Assembly: GCA_016715885.1 (NCBI GenBank)
Contig: JADJXL010000012.1
Coordinates: 1-64,000 of the forward strand
Length of the DNA: 64,000 nucleotides
Reading direction: 5' to 3'
Source of the DNA: Polyangiaceae bacterium
GTDB taxonomy: Bacteria; Myxococcota_A; Polyangia; Polyangiales; Polyangiaceae
Part shown: in pieces, positions 35,588 to 45,514 of the stretch
Layout of the letters: each line of letters opens with the position of its first letter
How positions within the stretch are numbered: the first letter of the stretch is position 1
Translations under genes and position numbers: made by a program
Notes under the pieces: model-generated
Told to the model about the DNA's origin: nothing
Databases searched by the model: none
What the model saw: only the letters and a program-made list of their open reading frames with translations

Positions 35588-37129
35588 ATGAAGTATCGTT
35601 TCGGGTTTGTCGTTGCCGTCGGTGTGGGACTTTTTGGTCAAGCATCGGCGCTTGCGCAGCAGCCGCAGCCTCCTCCGGCGCCTGCGCCTGCTGCACCTTC
35701 CGCGGACAAACCTCCGGCGGACGCGGCGCCAGCGCCCTCGGACAAACCTGCCGACGCAGCGCCTCCGCCGACCGATCCAGTTGCAGGTCAAACGGATCCG
35801 AATGCACAGCCGGCGCCGAAGCCTGCCGAGCCGACGCCGAACGCGCCGCCGGCACCTCCGCCGCCAGGTGCAACGACGACTGCGCCGCCGGCGCCGCCGC
35901 CGGTGACGTTGCCCCCGTATCTGACGGGTGGTCCGCAATCGATTACGGTCGTTCCGCCGCCTGCGAATACGCAGCCATCGATCACCGCCACGCCTGCGGC
36001 GCCTGGTCCCGGGGCCGATGCGGGCGTCGTACCAAAGAAAAAGCCGGCCTACGTCCCGTGGCGCGGAACGAACATCAACTGGCACACGGGCGCGACGACC
36101 ACTGCGCTGGGGATTGGCCGGGACAACCAAAGCAGCTCGCACGAGCAAATATCGACGGGTTTCAACCTCACGCTCAATTATTTCGTTCTCGATCCAAAGC
36201 TGGCCGATGGCAGCCCGCGCGGGTATTCGTTTCGTGTCCAAACGGCGCTGGGATTCGATACCGAATTGACGGACAGCGACGTCACGAAGACGAAGCGCGA
36301 GCCACAATTTCGCGATTTGCCTCTTCAAGGCATTCTTTCGAAACCTTTGTGGAAAAGCGCAAATGAGGAATGGGGCCTGTCGTTGGTGATGAACGGTACG
36401 GTCTTGCTTCCCACGTCGAAGGTATCTTACTCGCGGGGCGTTTACCTCACGACCTCCCCTCGCGCATTGCTCATGGCGACCGTGCCGCTTCGAGGCAAGA
36501 AAGCTGACTTTTTGCAAAATGTTTTCGTTGGTTTGAGTGGTCGTTGGGATCATCAATTCAGCCGCGCGAACGTACCGACGAACCCCGACATTCAACGGCC
36601 CCGACAAACCATTTCCGGCGCGACCATCATGTCGGATCAGCTCACCGGGGGCTCATTGGAGACGAACAGCCTACGCACGGGTATGTTCCTTTTCTTCAGC
36701 GAAAAGCTCTTCGATCATACGTTGTGGGTGTTCCTGAGCGGTGGTCTTCAATATGGGCTCCTCAATGACGTCACAAACAGTGGATGTGTGCAACTCGCGA
36801 CGGGTTGTGCCGAGCCGACCCGAGCGCAAAATCCCGTGACCACGCGCTATTCGACGAGCTTCGCCATCGGCGCGAGTTACTTCCCCGCCGCCGAATGGGG
36901 CTTCGATATCACGTACTCCAATGGCAATGGCCAGCTCGGCCTCGACGGTCAACGCCGCAATCCGCTCTACAGCCCCGACGCAAGCTTGAACCTGAGCGTC
37001 ATTCTGTCTCTCGACGCCATTTACGAGCGCTTTACCGGTCCAGGACGCGACGATCCGTTCATCGTTTTCGGTCGGAACTCGACGCCTCCTCCCATGCAGC
37101 CGTTGCGATCGCTCGACACCGTCTTCTAA
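35588..37129 (+). CDS. Outer-membrane barrel-like protein with Pro/Ala-rich N-terminal linker
   Basis: A signal peptide (YRFGFVVAVGVGLFGQASALA) precedes about 130 residues of almost pure Pro, Ala, Asp and Lys, then a 340-residue region of amphipathic strands, e.g. FNLTLNYFVLD, YSFRVQTALGFD and SFAIGASYFPAAEWGFDITY. It ends with ...LRSLDTVF, a terminal aromatic residue as in barrel proteins. This suggests a porin-like protein whose linker spans the periplasm or peptidoglycan. The family is not recognised. The linker DNA is highly repetitive GCC/CCG. Confidence 0.7.
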   Translation: MKYRFGFVVAVGVGLFGQASALAQQPQPPPAPAPAAPSADKPPADAAPAPSDKPADAAPPPTDPVAGQTDPNAQPAPKPAEPTPNAPPAPPPPGATTTAPPAPPPVTLPPYLTGGPQSITVVPPPANTQPSITATPAAPGPGADAGVVPKKKPAYVPWRGTNINWHTGATTTALGIGRDNQSSSHEQISTGFNLTLNYFVLDPKLADGSPRGYSFRVQTALGFDTELTDSDVTKTKREPQFRDLPLQGILSKPLWKSANEEWGLSLVMNGTVLLPTSKVSYSRGVYLTTSPRALLMATVPLRGKKADFLQNVFVGLSGRWDHQFSRANVPTNPDIQRPRQTISGATIMSDQLTGGSLETNSLRTGMFLFFSEKLFDHTLWVFLSGGLQYGLLNDVTNSGCVQLATGCAEPTRAQNPVTTRYSTSFAIGASYFPAAEWGFDITYSNGNGQLGLDGQRRNPLYSPDASLNLSVILSLDAIYERFTGPGRDDPFIVFGRNSTPPPMQPLRSLDTVF

Positions 37130-37158
37130 TCACTGGCGGCCAGCCAACGGCCGGCCGC

Positions 37159-37695
37159 TCAACCCGCCAGCGTCTTGATGACCTTCGTGCCCGCGATTCG
37201 ATCGTGCAGGCAGCGGCGCCCCTCGCCGAAAATCATCAAATACCCGACGAGATTGACGAGCGGTCCCACACAAGGAATGAAATTGATGGCCTGCGTGACC
37301 CACTCGCGCATGGCGACGCCATCGCCAAAGCTCACGGGGGAACCGTCGAGTTTGACCACGCGAATGCGCATCCATTTTTTGCCAATGGTTTGTCCGGTGC
37401 GTGAAATCAGCATCCATTGGTAAATGGAGAGCGGCAGAGCGGCCGGCATGATCATCAACCGCGCGAAGAATTTGTCCTTGAGGTCCTCGACGGTAAGTAC
37501 GTCGATGGCAAGGAGCAATATCATCCAGGGAACGATGAGGCAGAGGGCCAAAAGCCCGTCGACGAGTCGGGCGAGAAACCGATCGAACGGCTCAGCCGGA
37601 AATTGCACCTCGTCCTCGTCGTCACCCGATGATGTCACCGCCTGATCGAATTGCGTCGGCGGAGCATAAGGATTTTGATCGTCCCCGTAGTTCAT
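37159..37695 (-). CDS. RDD family membrane protein
   Basis: 178 residues. The motif FDRFLARLVDGLLAL contains the Arg-x-x-x-Asp pair that names the RDD family, and three hydrophobic segments follow. TGQTIGKKWMRIRVV and RRCLHDRIAGTKVI are further family signatures. The acidic N-terminus lies in the cytosol. RDD proteins are mostly of unknown function; some act in ion exchange. Confidence 0.85.
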   Translation of the reverse strand: MNYGDDQNPYAPPTQFDQAVTSSGDDEDEVQFPAEPFDRFLARLVDGLLALCLIVPWMILLLAIDVLTVEDLKDKFFARLMIMPAALPLSIYQWMLISRTGQTIGKKWMRIRVVKLDGSPVSFGDGVAMREWVTQAINFIPCVGPLVNLVGYLMIFGEGRRCLHDRIAGTKVIKTLAG

Positions 37696-37896
37696 TCGTC
37701 CTCTCCGAGTTCGAGCGGATGTTGGCCCGCTCGCGATGAGAAGTCAATTGGTCTTGGGACGGCATGATAAACGAAATCTCGCGTTGCGTGACGTCTGCTC
37801 GGCGATGTCGAGTTTTGTTTGGCCCATCGAACATTCCCCTAGTGAGACGCCTGCAGATGAAACATACTTCCGGTGGTATAGAGGTTTGTCGATCCC

Positions 37897-38832
37897 ATGA
37901 ATTCGCGTAAAGTCGCCGTCGTCGCGCTGGGGGGCAATGCGCTTCTTCGCGCTGGCGAAGTGGCGACGTCCGAAGTGCAAACGGCGCGTGCCGAGCAAGC
38001 GGCGCACTGCATTGCAGAGCTCATAACGACAGGTTTTCGCGTCGTCATCATTCATGGGAATGGTCCGCAAGTGGGCAATTTGCTGCTGCAAATGGAGTCT
38101 GCGGCCGCGCGTGTCCCGCCGAGTCCGCTCGATGTGGCGGTTGCCGCAACCCAGGGCACGATGGGATACTTGCTCGAACGAGCGCTGCGTAACGAGCTAT
38201 CGAGGCGTGCAGTTTCAGCGGAAGTCACGACCCTTCTCACGCTCGTCGAAGTCGATCCGGCAGATCCCGCATTCGTGCATCCGGAAAAACCCGTGGGACC
38301 GGTCCTCTCACCCGAGCGAGCTCGTCACATGCGCGTCGTCGAACATGCGTCGATCGTCGAGGAACGAGGGCGGGGTTTTCGCAAAACCGTGCCGTCACCA
38401 TTACCCATTTCCCTCGTCGAGGCGGGCATTTTGCGCACGCTCGTCGATGCTGGAATCATCGTCATGGCGGGCGGAGGTGGCGGCATTCCCGTCGTACGCG
38501 AGCAAAACGGGGTTTTACGTGGTATCGAAGCCGTCATCGACAAGGATCGCACGGCCGTGCTACTTGCGCGTGCAGTGCGCGCCACGCATCTCGTCATTCT
38601 CACGGAAGTCGAATACGTAGAGGAGCATTTTGGCCAAGTCAATGCGACACCCATTTTGAAAGCGAATGCCTCGCGCATGCGCGAATTGCTCGAGCGCGGC
38701 GAATTTCCGCCCGGCAACATGGGTCCGAAAATCGAAGCGGCGCTCGATTTTTTGAAAACCGGGGGAGAAGAGGTCATCATTACATCACTCGAAGCTTTGC
38801 CGCGCCAGGTAGGCACACACATTCTTCCGTGA
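37897..38832 (+). CDS. arcC: Carbamate kinase
   Basis: This makes ATP from ADP and carbamoyl phosphate. The motifs VVALGGNALLR, VVIIHGNGPQVGNL, AGGGGGIPV and IDKDRTAVLLA are classic; 311 residues is normal. It is the first gene of a + strand run and shows no link to arginine deiminase or ornithine carbamoyltransferase. Carbamoyl phosphate would instead come from the YgeW-like carbamoyltransferase encoded on the facing operon, matching the E. coli yqeA/ygeW arrangement. Confidence 0.93.
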   Translation: MNSRKVAVVALGGNALLRAGEVATSEVQTARAEQAAHCIAELITTGFRVVIIHGNGPQVGNLLLQMESAAARVPPSPLDVAVAATQGTMGYLLERALRNELSRRAVSAEVTTLLTLVEVDPADPAFVHPEKPVGPVLSPERARHMRVVEHASIVEERGRGFRKTVPSPLPISLVEAGILRTLVDAGIIVMAGGGGGIPVVREQNGVLRGIEAVIDKDRTAVLLARAVRATHLVILTEVEYVEEHFGQVNATPILKANASRMRELLERGEFPPGNMGPKIEAALDFLKTGGEEVIITSLEALPRQVGTHILP

Positions 38833-38841
38833 GTCCCGCAT

Positions 38842-41523
38842 ATGCATTCTCATGACAAGGATACAATCCACTTCACGCTCGATGGCACCCCCCATGTCGT
38901 GCATCCTCGCCCAGGTGAATCGTTGCTCGAGGTTTTACGGGAGCGTTGTGGTATCACGACGGTGAAAGATGGGTGTCGACCGCAGGGACAATGCGGCGCT
39001 TGTCTTGCCATCGTGAATGGGCATCCGCGTGTCACGTGCACGCTGCCGATGGATCACGCCGATGGTGCCGTCATTACGACGCTCGCAGGTTTGCCCGCGG
39101 ATGAACGCGACCGATTGGTTCGCGCTTTTGCGCACGGCGCCGGCGGTGGTCAATGCGGATTTTGTATTCCCGCCATTGCGCTGCACGCAACATCGCTCGT
39201 GAAGCACCATCCCGAACCGACACGCAAAGAAATCGACCGCGCACTGGATTTGCATCTGTGCCGTTGTTCAGGATATGCGGGCATCGTTCGAGCCATCGAA
39301 TCGTACGCTCGGGAAAAACGTGGCGGCGAAAAGGCGCTCGGTCCCGCGGATGGGGGCGTGGGTGCGCCGTCCGCAAGAATCGGTGCGGCAGAGCAGGTGC
39401 TTGGTGAGAAACAGTTTGTCGCGGATATGTCTCGCGAAGGTATGCTTCATGGAGCGGTGGTGTTGTCGGCGCACGCCCGAGCAAAAATATTGAATATCGA
39501 TACGACGAGAGCGCGCGCTCTGCCTGGTGTCGTGACCGTCGTGACGGCAGAAGACGTTCCGGCCGAGCGCTACCAGGGGCTTCTCGAACGGGATTGGCCC
39601 GTATTCATAGCCATGGGTGAAGAGGCGCGATGCGTGGGCGACGTGCTTGCGGCCATTGCGGCGGAAGATCTTGCCACCGCGCGTGAAGCAGCGCGGCTCG
39701 TGCATGTCGAATACGAAGTGCTCGAACCCGTCGTCGATCCGGCCGTGGCGCTCGAAGCTGCACACCGAATCAACCCAAAGCACGAAAATCTTTTGGGCCG
39801 AACCGGCATTCGTCGTGGAAATGCATCGGACGCATTGGCCCAGAGCCGTCATGTCGCTCGAGGTATTTTTACGACGCAACGAATCGAGCATCTTTTTCTC
39901 GAGCCGGAATGCGCGCTTGCCGAAATGCTTCCCGATGGTCGAGTGTGCGTCCATTCCCAGGGTCAAGGGGTTTATGACGACCGGCGGCAGATTGCATCCA
40001 TGCTTGGCCTTCCGGAGGATCGCGTCGTCGTGCGGCTCGTGCCGAATGGCGGTGCATTTGGCGGCAAAGAGGACCTCTCGATTCAGGCGCACGCCGCACT
40101 TTTGGCATGGAAAACGGGTCGTCCGGTAAAACTGCCGCTCGATCGCGAACAGTCCATTCGCATGCATCCGAAGCGGCACCCGATGCGTCTCGAATACGAG
40201 GTGGGTTGCGACGTCGAGGGGCATCTCACGGCCGTGCGAGCTTATATTCTGGGCGATAGCGGCGCGTATGCTTCCGTCGGGGCCAAGGTGCTCGAACGCG
40301 CCGCCGGTCATGCTGCGGGAGCTTATCATGTTCCGCATGTGGACGTATTGGCAATGGCAGCGTACACGAACAACCCTCCGAGCGGCGCAATGCGCGGTTT
40401 TGGTGTCCCACAAGTAACGTTTGCGCTCGAAGCGTGCATCGACGAGCTTGCCGCGATGACGGGACTCGATAGGTGGGAGATTCGGTATCGTAATGCCGTT
40501 CGTGTGGGCGATCCCGTGACGACGGGGCAAATCTTGAAAAAGTCCGTCGGCATCGAGCGATGTCTATTGGCAGTCAAACCAGCGTGGGACGAAGCCAGGA
40601 AAAACAATCGAGCGGTCGGGATTGCGTGCGGGATCAAAAATTCGGGTATTGGCAATGGTGTGCCCGAACGAGGTCGAGTGCTGCTCCGTGTCGAGAACGA
40701 CGCGACCATTTCATTGTTCAACGGTTTTACCGAAATGGGCCAAGGGCTCTTTACTGTGCTTGCACAGATTGCCGCGGAAGTAACGAGTTTGCCTCTCGCG
40801 ACATTCCGCCCGCGTGTGGATACGGACGTTCCTTGCGATACGGGACAAACCACGGCGTCACGCGGAGCGCTCTTGTCGGGACGGGCCGCCGAAATAGCTG
40901 CGAAGAAATTGAAGGAAGCGCTCGGTGCGGGGAAAACGCTTGTCGAGCTCGCGGGGCAATGGTTTTACGGAGAACATCAGATTACGGACACGACGCCCAT
41001 CGATACATACGCTGCCGAGCCCAAGACGCATACGACGTACGGATTTGCCGCGCAGGTCGTTTTGCTCGATGAAGAAGGGCGCATCGAGCGAGTCGTTGCG
41101 GCGCACGATGTGGGGCGTGCATTGAATCCCGCATTTTGCAAGGGACAAATCGAGGGGGCCATTCACATGGGGCTCGGTTATGCGCTCACCGAAGAGCTCG
41201 CATGCGAAAAGGGAATGCCTACGACGTTTTGGCTGCGTGACTTGGGCGTCTTGCGCGCGCGTGACATGCCCGAGGTCGAAGTCATTCTCGTGGAAGAGGC
41301 GGAGCCGGAGGGGCCGTTTGGTGCGAAAGGAATTGGCGAAATCGGGCTCGTGCCAACGGCAGCGGCGGTGGCGTCTGCTCTATACGCGGCAGATGGAATT
41401 CGGCGTCGAGAATTGCCCTTGAAGGAATCGACCGCGGCCAAGGCAATGAGCGTCGGACCGCATCATGCCCACCATCACCCGCCACCTTCCGAGCGAATGT
41501 TTTTTCGCAAAGGAGGGCATTGA
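38842..41523 (+). CDS. Molybdenum hydroxylase, Se-dependent xanthine dehydrogenase type
   Basis: The 893-residue protein fuses a [2Fe-2S] module to the molybdenum-cofactor domain. Cluster 1 is in CRPQGQCGACLAIVNG; cluster 2 is in CGFCIPAI with LHLCRCSGYAGIVRAI. The Moco part starts near residue 170 (VGAPSARIGAAEQVLGE), with PNGGAFGGKEDLS and GAMRGFGVPQ, and the catalytic Glu in FGAKGIGEIGLVP. Purine hydroxylation is likely. There is no FAD domain, as in E. coli XdhD, and no separate FAD subunit was found here. No UGA is read in frame, so any selenium would be a labile ligand, not selenocysteine. Confidence 0.9.
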   Translation: MHSHDKDTIHFTLDGTPHVVHPRPGESLLEVLRERCGITTVKDGCRPQGQCGACLAIVNGHPRVTCTLPMDHADGAVITTLAGLPADERDRLVRAFAHGAGGGQCGFCIPAIALHATSLVKHHPEPTRKEIDRALDLHLCRCSGYAGIVRAIESYAREKRGGEKALGPADGGVGAPSARIGAAEQVLGEKQFVADMSREGMLHGAVVLSAHARAKILNIDTTRARALPGVVTVVTAEDVPAERYQGLLERDWPVFIAMGEEARCVGDVLAAIAAEDLATAREAARLVHVEYEVLEPVVDPAVALEAAHRINPKHENLLGRTGIRRGNASDALAQSRHVARGIFTTQRIEHLFLEPECALAEMLPDGRVCVHSQGQGVYDDRRQIASMLGLPEDRVVVRLVPNGGAFGGKEDLSIQAHAALLAWKTGRPVKLPLDREQSIRMHPKRHPMRLEYEVGCDVEGHLTAVRAYILGDSGAYASVGAKVLERAAGHAAGAYHVPHVDVLAMAAYTNNPPSGAMRGFGVPQVTFALEACIDELAAMTGLDRWEIRYRNAVRVGDPVTTGQILKKSVGIERCLLAVKPAWDEARKNNRAVGIACGIKNSGIGNGVPERGRVLLRVENDATISLFNGFTEMGQGLFTVLAQIAAEVTSLPLATFRPRVDTDVPCDTGQTTASRGALLSGRAAEIAAKKLKEALGAGKTLVELAGQWFYGEHQITDTTPIDTYAAEPKTHTTYGFAAQVVLLDEEGRIERVVAAHDVGRALNPAFCKGQIEGAIHMGLGYALTEELACEKGMPTTFWLRDLGVLRARDMPEVEVILVEEAEPEGPFGAKGIGEIGLVPTAAAVASALYAADGIRRRELPLKESTAAKAMSVGPHHAHHHPPPSERMFFRKGGH

Positions 41524-42621
41524 GTGGCTCGTATCGACCGCGGTTTCGTCAATGCGCATACGCACCTGTACAGTGGCCTTTCGCCCCTGGGTTTGCCGCC
41601 GCTCGACCCGCCGCCGCGGAATTTTCTCGACATTCTCGCGCGGCGCTGGTGGATCCTCGACCGAGCGCTCGATCACGACATCCTTCTAGCATCAGCACGG
41701 TTTTGCGTCGCGAATGCACTCCTTGCCGGTACCACCGTGCTCGTCGACCACCATGAATCTCCTCATTGCATCGAAGGTTCGCTCGATGTGATTGCCGATG
41801 CGTGCCAAGACCTCGGCATTCGCGCGGTCGTCTGTTATGGCACGAGCGAACGCAATCATGGCGAAAAAGAGGCTTTGGCGGGGCTCGAAGAAAATCGCAG
41901 ATTCATTGAAGAAAACCAACGACCACTCGTGCGGGGCGCCGTGGGTTTGCATGCCTCGTTCACGCTCGGAGATGCCTCGATTCGGCGCGCGGGGGACCTT
42001 GCGCGGCGCCTGCGCGCGCCCATTCACGTGCACGTGGCCGAAGACATGGCCGACGTGGAGGATGCAAAGCAGCGTGGTTACGCAGGGCCGCTCGAAAGAT
42101 TGCTCGCGCTGGATGCTCTTCCGCCGAATTCGATTCTTGCGCACGGCGTTCACTTGACGCGTGCGAATGTGCAAAGCGACCTTGCCAACGTGTATGCGTG
42201 GATCGTTCAAAATCCTCGTTCGAACGAAGCAAATGGCGTAGGATATGCTCGCGTTTTGGGCCTCGAGGATCGCGTAGCGCTTGGTACGGATGGTTTTCCG
42301 TCGAATATGCAAGACGAACGGGACGCGCTCGAGCGAATAGCGAAAAAAGATGACGAAGTTTCTGCGGCAGAGCTCGTGCAGAATCGTCTCGAGGCGTCGT
42401 CTCGTCTTGCGTACGAATTTTTCGGCGCGCGTAGCGATGATCACGTCGAATGGGACGAAAATTTCAGTGCTCGCGCGCCGCGGAGCGTCACCATTGCAGG
42501 ACGCGAATTGGTTCGGGATGGCAACCTCGTGTCGGGGAATTTGCCATCCATTCGCGAAGAAGCCGAGCGCGCGGCAGCGCGGCTTTTCGAGCGAATGCAA
42601 TCGACGGGAGACAAACCATGA
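41524..42621 (+). CDS. ssnA: SsnA-like amidohydrolase
   Basis: A TIM-barrel metal hydrolase: NAHTHLYSGL (HxH), VHVHVAEDM (His), LAHGVHL (His) and LGTDGFPSN (Asp) give the metal set. SsnA has been tied to purine-ring opening or aminohydrolase steps in the purine catabolism cluster. The GTG start at 41524 follows the hydroxylase stop directly, and its own stop overlaps the next ATG by 4 bp. 365 residues, a little short of E. coli SsnA. Confidence 0.85.
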   Translation: MARIDRGFVNAHTHLYSGLSPLGLPPLDPPPRNFLDILARRWWILDRALDHDILLASARFCVANALLAGTTVLVDHHESPHCIEGSLDVIADACQDLGIRAVVCYGTSERNHGEKEALAGLEENRRFIEENQRPLVRGAVGLHASFTLGDASIRRAGDLARRLRAPIHVHVAEDMADVEDAKQRGYAGPLERLLALDALPPNSILAHGVHLTRANVQSDLANVYAWIVQNPRSNEANGVGYARVLGLEDRVALGTDGFPSNMQDERDALERIAKKDDEVSAAELVQNRLEASSRLAYEFFGARSDDHVEWDENFSARAPRSVTIAGRELVRDGNLVSGNLPSIREEAERAAARLFERMQSTGDKP

Positions 42622-44117
42622 CTCGGCTCGGAATCGAGGAGCGAATCGTCGACGACTCTACGCTCGAGCGCACGGCAGCCAGGTTTCGTGAGCGAGGCAT
42701 TACGCTTCCGACATTTGCCGAGCTATCGGATCCGCGGCGTATTGGGCCGTCGGTCGTGGAGAAGCTCGCGACCATTGGGCCGGACGAATCACATCCGTTG
42801 AATTTGTTTCGCGTGCATTGGTACAACGACGAAACGGCGGCGCGATTTCGCGACACGCCGGCACACGTCGTGTTGCCATCGTCGCTTACCGGAGTGCGTG
42901 CACGTATCGTCGTTGCGCTGGGTGATCGTTTTCCACTCATTCGTGCACACAAGGTTCTCGCGGCGTACGCGTGCCTCGTTCCGCGCCTCGTCACAGGCCA
43001 ATTCGACCCCACGTTTCATCGAGCGCTCTGGCCTTCCACGGGCAACTATTGTCGTGGAGGTGTAGCGATATCGAAGATACTCGGTTGTCGTGGCGTTGCC
43101 ATTCTCCCCGAAGGAATGAGCCAAGAGCGATTCAGGTGGCTCGAGCAATGGGTGGAGGATCCGGCGGCGGACATCGTGAAGACGCGCGGCAAAGAAAGCG
43201 ACGTGAAAGAAATTTACGATGCGTGCGAATTTCTCGAGCGGCAAGATCCGGCAAACGTCGTTTTTAATCAATTCTGTGAATTCGGTAATCATCTTGCGCA
43301 TCGTCTGGTGACCGGCAGCGCCTTGGGGCGCATATTCGAAGCGCTGCGCGAAAAGCAGCCAAATCTACAATTGGCGGCGTTCGTGTCGGCAACCGGTTCG
43401 GCGGGCACGATTGGAGCCGGCGACTATTTGAAGGATCGCTTCGGGAGTCGCATCGTCGCAGCCGAAGCGCTCGAATGTCCCACGATGCTTTACAATGGAT
43501 TCGGTTCGCACAACATCCAAGGCATTGGCGACAAGCACGTTCCGCTCATTCACAACGTCATGAATACGGATATCGTCACGGCCATTTCGGACGCGGCGAC
43601 CGATAGATTGTTCGTTCTGTTCAACGATCCGGTTGGACGCGCATACTTGGCCGAACGTTGTGGCATTTCGCCCGACATCATCTCGCAGTTGGGGTCCTTC
43701 GGCATTTCATCCATCTGCAATGTTCTCGGCGCGATCAAAGTGGCCCGTTATTTCGACCTCGGCGACGACGACGTCATCATGACGATCGCAACCGACGGAG
43801 CGAGCATGTATACGAGTGAATGCCCGCGCATTCTGGGCGAACGTTACGGCGGCCGTTTCGATGATCGATCGGCGGCGCAGGCATTTGGCGAAGACATTCT
43901 CGGGGCAGACGTCGATCACCTCCTCGAATTGAGACACGTCGATCGTACGCGTATCTTCAATTTGGGCTACTTTACATGGGTCGAACAGCGTGGAGTTTCG
44001 CTTGCCGACTTCGAGGCGCGGCGTCAACAAGCGTTCTGGCGAGCACTCGAAAAGCTCCCGGCACGCTGGGACGAGCTCATTCGCGAGCTGAACGGGCGCA
44101 TTGGGGGGCGTGAATGA
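42618..44117 (+). CDS. Fold-type-II PLP-dependent lyase-like enzyme, cysteine synthase-like
   Basis: 499 residues. The PLP Lys is probably in PLIRAHKVLAAY; STGNYCRGGVA is the substrate loop and ATGSAGTIGAGDYL the glycine-rich phosphate site, the order typical of the cysteine-synthase superfamily. A 100-residue N-terminal extension is unusual. It does not look like E. coli YgeX (diaminopropionate ammonia-lyase), whose place in the pathway it may take. Overlaps of 4 bp at both ends tie it to ssnA and the next PLP gene. Substrate inferred only. Confidence 0.8.
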   Translation: MTRLGIEERIVDDSTLERTAARFRERGITLPTFAELSDPRRIGPSVVEKLATIGPDESHPLNLFRVHWYNDETAARFRDTPAHVVLPSSLTGVRARIVVALGDRFPLIRAHKVLAAYACLVPRLVTGQFDPTFHRALWPSTGNYCRGGVAISKILGCRGVAILPEGMSQERFRWLEQWVEDPAADIVKTRGKESDVKEIYDACEFLERQDPANVVFNQFCEFGNHLAHRLVTGSALGRIFEALREKQPNLQLAAFVSATGSAGTIGAGDYLKDRFGSRIVAAEALECPTMLYNGFGSHNIQGIGDKHVPLIHNVMNTDIVTAISDAATDRLFVLFNDPVGRAYLAERCGISPDIISQLGSFGISSICNVLGAIKVARYFDLGDDDVIMTIATDGASMYTSECPRILGERYGGRFDDRSAAQAFGEDILGADVDHLLELRHVDRTRIFNLGYFTWVEQRGVSLADFEARRQQAFWRALEKLPARWDELIRELNGRIGGRE

Positions 44118-45514
44118 CGCGGTCGATGCTGGTTTGTTCTGGCTGCGGCTACGAATTGCCAAAACTTCGCGACATGCCGCTCGGATTTCGGTGTGCACAC
44201 GCCGAGGGCGAAGCGACGATCGATCACGTGCTCGCGCGAAAGCTCGGCGATGCGGGGCAATTGCAGCCATGTTTAGGCGAGACAAACCCATTTCTGCGGT
44301 TTCGCCATTTTGACCATGTATATCTTGCGGCGCAACACGCCGGTTTGTCCGACCAGCAGTATGTGGACATTGTTCAGCGGCTCGATGATGCCATCGCGAG
44401 CGTCGATGGTCATGGATTCCGCGTGACACCGTATGGCAAAGCCGAGCTGCTCGGATGCGCCATGGGTTTTTCTGGGCAAGGTGGTATTTGGATAAAGAAC
44501 GAAACGGGAAATGTTTCCGGTTCACACAAGGGTCGGCATTTGTTTTCGGCGCTCGTGCACCTCGAAGTCGTCCGCGCGCTTGCTTTGGCTGATGTTTCCG
44601 CGGAGCTCGTCATTGCGAGTTGTGGCAATGCCGCTCTGGCAGCGGCGGTGCTTGCGCGAGCGGCGCAGCGGACGCTACGCGTATTCGTGCCGGAAGATGC
44701 CGACGCTGTGGTTTTGTCGCAAATACGGTCTCTTGGAGCGCAAATTGAAGTGTGCCCACGGGAGCCGGGCGTTCTGGGGGATCCGACGTATCGTCGTTTT
44801 CGCGAAGCGATTCGTTCGGGCGGCATCCCATTTTCATGTCAAGGCCCCGACCAAGCACTGGCGATTCAAGGTGGCAAAACGATCGCTTGGGAAATGATTC
44901 ATTCGGACGAACCTGCGCCCGAGCGGGTTTTCGTGCAGGTGGGTGGCGGTGCGCTGGCCAGTGCGGTTTTCTCGACATTCGAGGAGGCCGTAGCATTGTC
45001 GAAAATCGAATCGTTGCCGCGCCTTCACGCCGTGCAAACGCAAGGATGTTTTCCGTTGGCGCGAGCATACACGCGTCTTATGAGCGACATCGAACGGCGT
45101 TATTCGCTGCAGTTACCCGAAGACGAAGAGGCGCGGGCGGCATTCTTACGCGACGTGCTTGGTTCCGCGGGCATCGAAGACGTCGTGCGATATGCAGCGC
45201 GCAATCGTGCGCAATTCATGCAGCCGTGGGAGGAGACACCGCATAGCATTGCGCATGGAATTTTGGACGACGAAACCTACGATTGGCTTGCGATCGTGCG
45301 CGCAATGCTGCTTTCCGCCGGTTTTCCCATCATCGTCGAGGATGGTGACATTCAACATGCGCTCGACGTGGGACGTCGTGAAACGGGTATCGACGTGTGT
45401 GCGACGGGCGCTGCGTCGCTCGCGGGCGCGTATGTGCTCGCGCGAGCGCGTCCTTCTGTGCTGGGCGAGCGTGTGACGGTGCTTTTTACGGGGCGCCGTC
45501 GCGATTCGAATTAA
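44114..45514 (+). CDS. Second fold-type-II PLP enzyme, threonine synthase-like
   Basis: 466 residues. The N-terminus has a CSGCG zinc-ribbon-like start (LVCSGCGYELPKL). WIKNETGNVSGSHKGRHL carries the PLP Lys (SHKGRH), ASCGNAALAAAVLA the substrate loop and QVGGGALASAVF the phosphate site, as in threonine synthase, threonine dehydratase and diaminopropionate lyase. It overlaps the previous gene by 4 bp and ends the + strand run. It could do the ammonia-lyase step that makes pyruvate. Confidence 0.82.
   Translation: MTRSMLVCSGCGYELPKLRDMPLGFRCAHAEGEATIDHVLARKLGDAGQLQPCLGETNPFLRFRHFDHVYLAAQHAGLSDQQYVDIVQRLDDAIASVDGHGFRVTPYGKAELLGCAMGFSGQGGIWIKNETGNVSGSHKGRHLFSALVHLEVVRALALADVSAELVIASCGNAALAAAVLARAAQRTLRVFVPEDADAVVLSQIRSLGAQIEVCPREPGVLGDPTYRRFREAIRSGGIPFSCQGPDQALAIQGGKTIAWEMIHSDEPAPERVFVQVGGGALASAVFSTFEEAVALSKIESLPRLHAVQTQGCFPLARAYTRLMSDIERRYSLQLPEDEEARAAFLRDVLGSAGIEDVVRYAARNRAQFMQPWEETPHSIAHGILDDETYDWLAIVRAMLLSAGFPIIVEDGDIQHALDVGRRETGIDVCATGAASLAGAYVLARARPSVLGERVTVLFTGRRRDSN

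Noticed and set aside
35640..36020. Separate gene in the highly repetitive GC-rich stretch on the - strand
   Set aside because: Arg-rich translations are shadows of the Pro/Ala linker of the barrel-like protein.
37897..38832. Arginine deiminase pathway
   Set aside because: Carbamate kinase is present but there is no arginine deiminase or ornithine carbamoyltransferase; the neighbours point to purine breakdown.
38842..41523. Selenocysteine in the xanthine dehydrogenase-type protein
   Set aside because: The frame has no internal UGA; selenium in this family is thought to be a labile cofactor ligand.
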